DNA of 16,590 nt from DATDCV01 sp036524155 (lineage in GTDB: Bacteria; Verrucomicrobiota; Verrucomicrobiia; Limisphaerales; UBA8199): assembly GCA_036524155.1 (NCBI GenBank), contig DATDCV010000316.1, forward strand, positions 1-16,590. The letters run 5' to 3'. Below are positions 7,801 to 12,841 of the stretch, in pieces. Positions within the stretch are counted from its first letter, which is position 1, and every line of letters begins with the position of its first letter. The notes beneath the pieces were generated by a model that worked only from the letters and a program-made list of their open reading frames with translations, searched no databases and was not told where the DNA came from. The position numbers were made by a program, and so were the translations under genes.

Positions 7801-8352
7801 CCGCCCACTCAAAGCCTGGCCTACGACGGCACCGACATCACCTGGCTCCGCGGCGGCACCAGCCCCGAAGTCTGGTGGACAATCTTTGACTACTCCACCG
7901 CTCCCGGAGTTTGGATCAACGTCGGCGTCGGGACGCGCATCGCAGGCGGGTGGCGGCTCGCTAACGCCACCGTCCCCCAGCGCGCCAGCCTGCGGGCCCG
8001 CGGGTTCACGACCGGCGGCAACTACAATGCGTCGAGCTGGTGGGTGGAGAGCATCATGACCGCCAACACCCCGCCGTTGATCCTCGCGAATGACCCGGCG
8101 TTCGGCATTCGCTCGAACGCGTTTCACATCCCCATCCGCGCAATCCCCGGCCAAACCGTGGTCACCGAATCCTCCCCGAACCTGCGGGACTGGACGCCGG
8201 TCGCCACCAACCTCGTCAGCAGCCCGGCCTTTGAAGTCTCGGATCCCGTCACCGCTCCCGCCTGTTTTTACCGCGCGCGGGTCGTGCCGGAGCCCGGCGC
8301 GCCAGGTTCCTATCGTCGCGCTGGATCAGCCGGCAATATCGAGGCCCGGTAG
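4816..8352 (+). CDS. Giant exported protein: two delta-60 beta-propellers, two Ig-like domains, FYR C-terminal module
   Basis: A 1178-residue protein. The frame opens after a stop at 4726 and has no ATG; GTG 4816 is the outermost sensible start and GTG 4873 (then RQAGLRLFFLLAAATVCMAA) is equally good. A signal peptide ends near residue 40. Seven delta-60/DUF5122 repeats (pattern LQxDGKILVGGxF) occupy about 58-380. A module with TWLRDGSKPEV and ARVAGGW fills 381-469. Two Ig-like domains (QWLRNGVPL...GDYSLVASN; QWFKNGAPL...GTYSVRVSN) fill 470-643. A second set of seven delta-60 repeats spans 650-990, with a second copy of the module at 991-1082. The last part (1085-1155) ends in CFYRARVV. No catalytic motif was seen; a surface scaffold or adhesin is likely. 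The gene is GC-rich throughout. Its last 43 bp overlap the convergent RCC1 gene. Confidence 0.85.
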   Translation: MAVAGRALPFGARSFRLRYVRQAGLRLFFLLAAATVCMAAQNPPPDPFAIADTPQSLAALAVQADGKILAAGVRFLARYGASGAKDTAFNPTVNNTVYCLALQPDGRILVGGEFTSLAGGSRNYLGRLNTNGTLDASFTPSLSGRAQCVVLQPDGKILVAGRRYVSPIGYTGYVLRLATNGVQDASFSLSGVVAGPVSSMALQEDGRVLLGGLFLTAGGQSRPHLARRNSNGSLDTAFNPRTDGIVTALAVQPDGSIIVGGSFNTVAGQPRTNLARLNPDGTLDGAFDPRVTAANSPTVYSLALQTDGKIALGGWFTAVGGQPRQNLARLLPDGALDTNFTAAANNFVYALGLQDDGRLLAAGDFGVLAGEPRTRIGRLLNAEPAAHSLTVDASTLTWLRDGSKPEVSRTTFEVSTNLAQWTLLGAGARVAGGWQLTGAPTPPESRVRARGYVAGGGFNASSWFVEAISGSCYFVSQPSGRTNNAGTIAVFSGLAQGTPPLTCQWLRNGVPLQNSDAVSGAQSSLLSLAGVFGSDQGDYSLVASNASGSITSSVAPLKVVDPVVTSVYYVSYANLGDNATISVNATGSPPLAFQWFKNGAPLAAATSSAFTLTNLQASDIGTYSVRVSNAFGVFTTIRMTLEVNLATPDTFAPAVAGSVYGLAERPDGGLVFSGLFSAVDGQPRPSLARTDGNGALEPPFDAQAGPNDVIYAAAAQPGGGYIVSGGFGLYDPATTNYNLARLTAGGALDDGFSPPPANSILAMAQQTNGLLVVGGWLPPYGFLARVDTNGSADLSFNPNPDSVVRAIAVQPDGKILVGGGFSTLGGLPRACLGRLNPDGTVDASFNPGANSYVNCLAVQADGKILVGGEFTTLAGQTRNYLGRLLPTGALDTAFNPGVSNYAAAAVYTLALQADGKIIVGGQFSYLAGAAHPNLGRLFADGASDPAFNPTPGRTNYITLVEAVGVMADGKTLVAGAFDFLRNEPRANIGRLEATDPPTQSLAYDGTDITWLRGGTSPEVWWTIFDYSTAPGVWINVGVGTRIAGGWRLANATVPQRASLRARGFTTGGNYNASSWWVESIMTANTPPLILANDPAFGIRSNAFHIPIRAIPGQTVVTESSPNLRDWTPVATNLVSSPAFEVSDPVTAPACFYRARVVPEPGAPGSYRRAGSAGNIEAR

Positions 8353-10310
8353 AAATACCGGCCCTGATTAGCCGGTGCCGCGGCCTCGACGTAGAATGGG
8401 TTGGCCAGGCTGATGAAATTGGTTACGGGCACCCAATTCCGCAGGTCTCCAGAGCCCAGGATGGAATACGCGGAGCCGACCGGCCCTTCCAGCCCGAGGC
8501 GGAGCCTGTCGGCGCCCGGGGCTGCGATAGAGCTGATCGAAAGTTGCAGCGTGACCGGCGCGCTGGCGAGGACCAGGTTGTGATTCCCGCCGGCAGCGAG
8601 AGCCAGTATATTTGTTAGACCCTCGGGTGTTCGCGGCTGGTTGAAGGAATCGTCGCCCCAATACACGAGCGTGCCGTCGGATTTGAGAGCAACGCTATGG
8701 TAGGCACCGGCGGCAATGGCGATGACGTTGCTCAAGGCAGGCGGCACGTTCGTTTGTCCGTACTCATTCCAGCCCCAGGCCTCGACGGTCCCATCCACCT
8801 TGAGCGCCACGTTGTGATAGCCGCCGGCCGCGATGGCTACGACATTCGTCAAGGCAGGAGGAATATTGGTCTCACCGTCATCGTTGTATCCCCACGCCAC
8901 GATCGTTCCGTCCGATTTGAGCGCCAGGCTGTGGTAAAACCCGGCGGCAATGGCCCCGACCTGGGAAAGGCCTTCGGGAACCATGGATTGCCCATTGTTC
9001 ACACCGCTCGAGGAATTATTCGTCATGCCTGCGCCCCACGCGGCAACCGTTCCGTCGGATCTAAGTGCCAGCGTATGGGCTTCTCCTGCGGAGACAGCGA
9101 TGACCTGGGTCAATCCCGGCGGCACATTGGTTTCACCCTCCTCATTATAGCCCCAGGCGAGCACGGTGCCATCGGATTTCACCGCCACGCTGTGCCAGCC
9201 GCCCGCGGCCACCGCGGTGACGTTGCTCAGTCCCGCGGGCACGGTCGATTCGCCGTCGCTGTTCACGCCCCAGGCCAGCACCGTGCCATCGGGCTTGAGC
9301 ACAAGGTTGTGGTATTCCCCCGGCGCGATGGCCTTCAGCCCGGTCAAGCTCCCCGGCATCACTAGCTGGCCATAAGCGTTGTCGCCCCATCCCACCAGTG
9401 TGCCGTCGGCTTTCAACGCCAGGCTGTGGTCGTAGCCCGCGGCAAGGGCGACGACATTCGTCAGGCCGGTCGGCACGTCGGTTTGACCATCACCATTCCA
9501 TCCCCAGGCCGCCACGGTGCCGTCGGCCCTCAAGGCCAGGGAATGTGAGCCGCTCGCTGCAATCGCCGTCACGTCGGCCAGCCCCGGCGGGGTCGTAGTT
9601 TGCCCGCTGCTGCCGACGCCCCAGCCCGCCACCGTGCCATCGGCCTTGAGCGCCAGCAGGTGGAACGCGCCCGAGGCAATCGCCACCACATTGGTGCAAC
9701 TCTCCGGCACGGTTTGCAGATGATCAGAGTTATCTCCCCACACCACGACTGAGCCATCGGACTTGAGCGCGGCACTGTGAAACCGTCCAGCGGTAAGTGC
9801 GACGACGTTGCTCAACCCCTCGGGCACGGTGCTTTGGCCGTAGCCATTTTGGCCCCAGGCAACCACCGTGCCGTCGGCTTTGAGAGCCAGGCTGTGATAC
9901 CCGCCGCCAGCCACTGCCACGACATTGCTCAGCCCGGGTGGCACGGTGCTTCCGCCATCACCATCGAACCCCCAGGCGATTACCGTCCCATTCCGCTTCA
10001 CCGCAAGGCTGTGATAGTCGCCCGCTGAAATCCCAACCACGTCGGCCAAGCCGGCCGGCACGGAGCTTTGGCCCAGCGGATAGCCCCATGAGTTGTCCCC
10101 CCAGGCCAACACGGCGCCGTCGCCGTATTTGATCGCCAGGTTGTGGTGCCGCCCCGCGGCGACAGCCTTGAACCGTATGCCCGGCTGCACCAACGGCATA
10201 ACTTCCTCGCCCCACTGAACCGCATCGCCGGTTTGTTCGGCTGCGGCCGGTAACTGCGCCCAAAGCGCCATGTCACAGGTGACCCAAAGGGCAATAATTC
10301 GAAGCTTCAT
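8310..10310 (-). CDS. Exported RCC1-repeat protein (14 repeats, FYR C-terminal module)
   Basis: A 666-residue protein. The frame is open further upstream (to 10418), but ATG 10310 is chosen because AAGGA lies 8 nt before it and it yields a signal peptide (MKLRIIALWVTCDMALWAQ, small residues PAAA). Residues about 36-583 are 14 tandem repeats, mostly 39 residues, with consensus GLxNVVAIAAGxYHSLALK followed by SDGTVVAWGxNxxGQxxVP. Repeat 10 carries an extra Asn/Ser-rich insert (MTNNSSSGVNN). RCC1 repeats form seven-bladed propellers, so 14 repeats fit two propellers. Residues about 584-666 form a beta-rich module (SGDLRNWVPV ... YFYRAS) resembling the end of the neighbouring delta-60 protein. 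No enzyme motif. Probably a secreted or surface interaction protein; partner unknown. It is divergent from the DUF2007-like gene. Confidence 0.85.
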   Translation of the reverse strand: MKLRIIALWVTCDMALWAQLPAAAEQTGDAVQWGEEVMPLVQPGIRFKAVAAGRHHNLAIKYGDGAVLAWGDNSWGYPLGQSSVPAGLADVVGISAGDYHSLAVKRNGTVIAWGFDGDGGSTVPPGLSNVVAVAGGGYHSLALKADGTVVAWGQNGYGQSTVPEGLSNVVALTAGRFHSAALKSDGSVVVWGDNSDHLQTVPESCTNVVAIASGAFHLLALKADGTVAGWGVGSSGQTTTPPGLADVTAIAASGSHSLALRADGTVAAWGWNGDGQTDVPTGLTNVVALAAGYDHSLALKADGTLVGWGDNAYGQLVMPGSLTGLKAIAPGEYHNLVLKPDGTVLAWGVNSDGESTVPAGLSNVTAVAAGGWHSVAVKSDGTVLAWGYNEEGETNVPPGLTQVIAVSAGEAHTLALRSDGTVAAWGAGMTNNSSSGVNNGQSMVPEGLSQVGAIAAGFYHSLALKSDGTIVAWGYNDDGETNIPPALTNVVAIAAGGYHNVALKVDGTVEAWGWNEYGQTNVPPALSNVIAIAAGAYHSVALKSDGTLVYWGDDSFNQPRTPEGLTNILALAAGGNHNLVLASAPVTLQLSISSIAAPGADRLRLGLEGPVGSAYSILGSGDLRNWVPVTNFISLANPFYVEAAAPANQGRYFYRASILPADPARR
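8562..10205 (-). repeat. Tandem 117-bp repeats coding for RCC1 units
   Basis: Thirteen consecutive units, mostly 117 bp (39 codons), plus a partial fourteenth lie inside the RCC1 gene. At the DNA level, phrases such as TGCCATCGG, TTGAGCGCCA and CTGTGGTA recur about once per unit on the + strand. This suggests growth by unequal recombination followed by divergence. Repeats 1 and 10 are longer than the standard unit. Confidence 0.85.
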
Positions 10311-10318
10311 CAGAGTGT

Positions 10319-10323
10319 TCCTT
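10319..10323 (-). promoter_or_regulatory. Ribosome binding site that fixes the RCC1 gene start
   Basis: AAGGA on the minus strand lies 8 nt upstream of ATG 10310. It is one of the few well-placed Shine-Dalgarno sites in the window and supports 10310 over the longer open frame. Further upstream, minus-strand TTGCGT followed about 17 bp later by TTAAAT (near 10360) could be a weak promoter. Confidence 0.5.
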
Positions 10324-10527
10324 AGTCGCTGCGCTATCGGTTTGCTGCTGAGGTGCCGATTTAAACCCTGCCCGCCAGATAACGCAAATCCAAACGCCAG
10401 GCCGGTGAAACGCCCCAATGCGGGTGGAGCCCTCTCGACAGAAAACCAGGGGATGCCCCGGGGCGATTTCCAAGCCTTTCCCGGCTGTTCGAACCTATGA
10501 AAAGGAGTACCCTGCTACTGCTTGATT

Positions 10528-11559
10528 ATGACCAGGTCGAAGTGCTTTCAAACCCAGGTCGAGCCAGAAACGCCCGCGCCCTTTTTGTGTATGAGATTGA
10601 TGTGTTCCGCCGACGAGGATGAGGTTGAGGCTGTAAAAAACGAACTCTCAAAGGCCGGAATAGTTTCGGAGACCCGGTCGAACCCGGTCGCGGAAACCCT
10701 GGGGGTCAGCGGCCTCGAGCTTTGGGTGCTGGATGAACGGGATTTCTTCGAGGCTACGAAAGTCTATGGACGCGTTCACGACCGCGCCCCGCAGAGATGC
10801 GAGGAAGCCGCAGCCAACCCTCAGGACCGCCGTCTCGAACGGGTTATTGGCGCGAATCAGGCCGAGGCCGAACAATGCGGGCCCACGCAGGCCGAGTTGA
10901 ATGAGGCCGACTCAAAACAGACGAGCAAACCGCACCACGAGGAGCTCAAGCAGGTAAGCTCGCTGTTGGAAGAAGGAATCGAGCAGATGTTCCAGCGCGA
11001 AAACGTCTTGGCAGGCGAATGCGCATCGCTGCAAGGCAAGGTGGAAGACCTGACCCGGGCGCTGGCTCAACAGGAGGCCGCTCTCGCGCGTGAGATCGAA
11101 AGCCGGGCGGCCGCTGAGAAAAATCAGGCCGCGCAGGTTGCGGGTCTGCAAAGCGCACTGGAACGCGAACAGCATGAATTTCAGAACCACCTGGCACGGC
11201 GCGACGACTTGCTGAAGAAGACGCAGGCAAAGCTCGATTCGATGTCCGGTCTGCTCGACACCCAACGCAGGACGGCAGATGCGCTCAGAGAAGAGATCGC
11301 ATCCCTCAGAGTTCAACAGCACGAGTTGGAGCGCACGCTGTCCGACGCCCGCGCGCAGGCGGTGTCCGAGCGGGAGGCGCGACTGGCGGCCGAGCAAAGG
11401 GCGGGTAGGGCCGGCCTGGCGCTGGAATCGGTGAAGAAGCAACTCGTCCACCATAAACGCCTCGAGCAACAGATGCAGGCTCACGTCGCGAGCCTGACTT
11501 CGCTGTGCGGCAGTATGGAGACACAAGCTGCGGCCCCGGCTGTGGCTCTGGGCAATTGA
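10528..11559 (+). CDS. DUF2007-like domain fused to a long coiled coil, cytoplasmic
   Basis: A 343-residue protein from ATG 10528; TTG 10522 is 6 nt upstream in frame, and ATG 10591 and 10600 are internal alternatives. AAAGGAG at 10501-10507 is 20 nt from the ATG, too far to be decisive. Residues about 20-83 (PFLCMRLMCSADEDEVEAV ... LELWVLDERDFFEATKVY) match the DUF2007 pattern: a short alpha/beta domain in which a residue pair is followed by a helix, GI strand and WVxDEDxxxA helix, proposed to have a signalling role. Residues about 105-325 are an almost continuous Glu/Gln/Ala/Arg heptad coiled coil, broken near MSGLLD. There is no signal peptide or membrane segment. A structural or scaffold role is plausible; none is demonstrated. 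It converges with the hydrolase gene, leaving only 12 bp between stops. Confidence 0.7.
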   Translation: MTRSKCFQTQVEPETPAPFLCMRLMCSADEDEVEAVKNELSKAGIVSETRSNPVAETLGVSGLELWVLDERDFFEATKVYGRVHDRAPQRCEEAAANPQDRRLERVIGANQAEAEQCGPTQAELNEADSKQTSKPHHEELKQVSSLLEEGIEQMFQRENVLAGECASLQGKVEDLTRALAQQEAALAREIESRAAAEKNQAAQVAGLQSALEREQHEFQNHLARRDDLLKKTQAKLDSMSGLLDTQRRTADALREEIASLRVQQHELERTLSDARAQAVSEREARLAAEQRAGRAGLALESVKKQLVHHKRLEQQMQAHVASLTSLCGSMETQAAAPAVALGN

Positions 11560-11571
11560 GTCCTGGCTCGT

Positions 11572-12531
11572 TCAGCGGATCAGCTTGAACTTCTCCAGCA
11601 TTGAGACCAGTGCCTCGCTAAACTCTTTTGGTTTTTCGCCCATCAGGAAGTGACCTGCCCCTTCAATGGTGCGGTACTCAGTCTGCGGTGACAGCGAATG
11701 GACATACTTCTCGTACTCGGGAGTCCACATGGCACTTTTCGCGTTGATGACCAGAACCGGAATACTGACCTTACCGAGGTCCCAGTCCGGCTGTCCGGGT
11801 TCGAACATCCCGTCCATGGCGCTGCTCAGGACATACTGGGGCGTAGCCAGCACCTGGGACAGAGTCCAGTCCCGGAGTGCCTCAGTGCCCGGGTTTGGGA
11901 ACATGGTGGCGATGAATTTTCTGGTATGTTCCCGATACTCCGGAGTGCGGTAGGGGGCTGTGAATGCCTCAAATTGATCGGGTGTCCCTTTTGGCCGCCG
12001 TAATAGACCATCGACTGCGACGATCGCCACGACCCGGTTTGTAGCCTTGGCATAAGCGCGGCAGATTACGGGCACCCCCATGCTGTGACCGACCAACGTC
12101 GCCTTGTCGACCCGGGCATCTTTTAGTACCGCCAGCACGCCCCCGGCAAAAAAGTCCATGGTATAATCGACCTTTGGTTTGTCGCTTTTACCGTGACCGG
12201 GCAAATCCACAAGGACGACCTTGGCCTTGTCAATCAGCGCAGCGACCGGGTCGCGCCAGAAATCCGTGTTCCCGCCCCAGCCGTGGACAAACAGGACTGT
12301 CTGCACGCCGTTGCCTCCGATGAGATAGTGGACCCGATTCGTTCCGTAGCGCGCGAAATGGCTCGAAAGGGGCGGGACGGAACTGGGTGGGTCGGCGCAA
12401 GCGCCGGTGTAACCAGTTGCGACAAACAACAGCACTGCTAGGCACAAGAGGGTCCTCTTGCCTTTCTCTTCAGAGCGCAGCGGTGCCATTTTCGGCGCGA
12501 CGACCCCGGGAAACTTTTGGAGACGTTGCAT
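11572..12531 (-). CDS. Exported alpha/beta hydrolase (epoxide hydrolase/esterase-like)
   Basis: A 319-residue protein. ATG 12531 has GGAGG 13 nt upstream (long spacing); ATG 12489 (residue 15) lacks any such site. A hydrophobic stretch RTLLCLAVLLFVATGYTGACA (26-46) should direct export. The fold markers are clear: oxyanion loop HGWGGN (83-88), VDLPGHGKS (108-116), nucleophile elbow VGHSMG with Ser150, and catalytic His294 in GAGHFLM. After the strand where the acid usually sits (IPVLVINAKSAMW, 257-269) there is no Asp. Asp174 at the end of the preceding core strand (VAIVAVDG) could serve instead, as the acid does in LinB/DhaA-type haloalkane dehalogenases. Reaction and substrate unknown. It reads away from the element-bearing intergenic region. 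Confidence 0.8.
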   Translation of the reverse strand: MQRLQKFPGVVAPKMAPLRSEEKGKRTLLCLAVLLFVATGYTGACADPPSSVPPLSSHFARYGTNRVHYLIGGNGVQTVLFVHGWGGNTDFWRDPVAALIDKAKVVLVDLPGHGKSDKPKVDYTMDFFAGGVLAVLKDARVDKATLVGHSMGVPVICRAYAKATNRVVAIVAVDGLLRRPKGTPDQFEAFTAPYRTPEYREHTRKFIATMFPNPGTEALRDWTLSQVLATPQYVLSSAMDGMFEPGQPDWDLGKVSIPVLVINAKSAMWTPEYEKYVHSLSPQTEYRTIEGAGHFLMGEKPKEFSEALVSMLEKFKLIR

Positions 12532-12841
12532 GAATGCAAAGTAGCCTCCAAGGGCGGGGAATCAAGCGCTGCGCTCGCCGTGCGGACCGGTTCCGCATCG
12601 AGCCCGCCATGCGACGGGCAACAGTTCCGGACATCGGTATCGCCTCAGTCTTGGGTCGGAGCGCCGATTTCTAATCGGCTTAAGCGAGCCGACGGCCGAT
12701 GGTAAGCCGAGTGCAACTCGGCGCTCCGACCCAAGACTGAGGGGTCCGGACATCGAATGATCTTCCTGGCGGCTCGAAGGGGCGGACTGCTACGGTGGTC
12801 TCTCTTGGACCAGCGTCGGCTGTTACGTCGCCAGCAGGTTG
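12532..12841. other. 310-bp intergenic region holding the 108-bp element
   Basis: The region separates the 5' end of the hydrolase gene from the 3' end of the GH116 gene, both on the minus strand. About a third of it is element copy B; the 11-bp direct repeats bring the insertion to 130 bp. The rest shows no coding signal. It does have a small hairpin (TGCGGA-CCGGT-TCCGCA, 12581-12597) of unknown meaning, about 50 bp upstream of the hydrolase start. Confidence 0.6.
12637..12744. repeat. 108-bp structured palindromic mini-element, copy B, with flush 11-bp direct repeats
   Basis: This is the better-preserved copy. The outer stem runs 20 bp without a mismatch (12643-12662 with 12723-12742). Arm 1 (12663-12679) is a perfect 7-bp hairpin GCCGATT/AATCGGC with loop TCT. 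Arm 2 (12706-12722) is a perfect 7-bp hairpin GCCGAGT/ACTCGGC with loop GCA. A 26-nt variable centre lies between them. The 11-mer TCCGGACATCG abuts both ends (12626-12636 and 12745-12755), as a target-site duplication would. There are no coding features. Length equals copy A exactly, and the copies share 93 of 108 positions. Confidence 0.9.

Noticed and set aside
7381..8154. 257-codon minus-strand ORF in the second propeller
   Set aside because: Antisense shadow of the delta-60 repeats; repeated GEGVHGG/EITELAADD-type phrases mirror the sense repeat period.
8697..9365. 222-codon + strand ORF within the RCC1 gene with repeated phrases
   Set aside because: Its periodicity is the complement of the 117-bp RCC1 repeats; no signal, no RBS, and the minus frame matches a known family.
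8562..10205. Regular repeats checked as a possible CRISPR array
   Set aside because: The 117-bp period is in frame, continuous without distinct spacers, and encodes RCC1 repeats.
10311..10418. Upstream extension of the RCC1 frame to 10418
   Set aside because: It would bury the signal peptide 36 residues inside the protein, while ATG 10310 has a well-spaced AAGGA.
10455..10464. 10-bp palindrome GCCCCGGGGC between the divergent RCC1 and DUF2007-like genes
   Set aside because: A short GC-only palindrome is expected by chance in this composition and has no second site to suggest an operator.
10497..10622. Small ORF (41 codons, MKRSTLLLLDYDQ...) overlapping the start of the DUF2007-like gene
   Set aside because: No recognisable family, no RBS of its own, and most of it overlaps a supported gene in another frame; a leader peptide cannot be supported.
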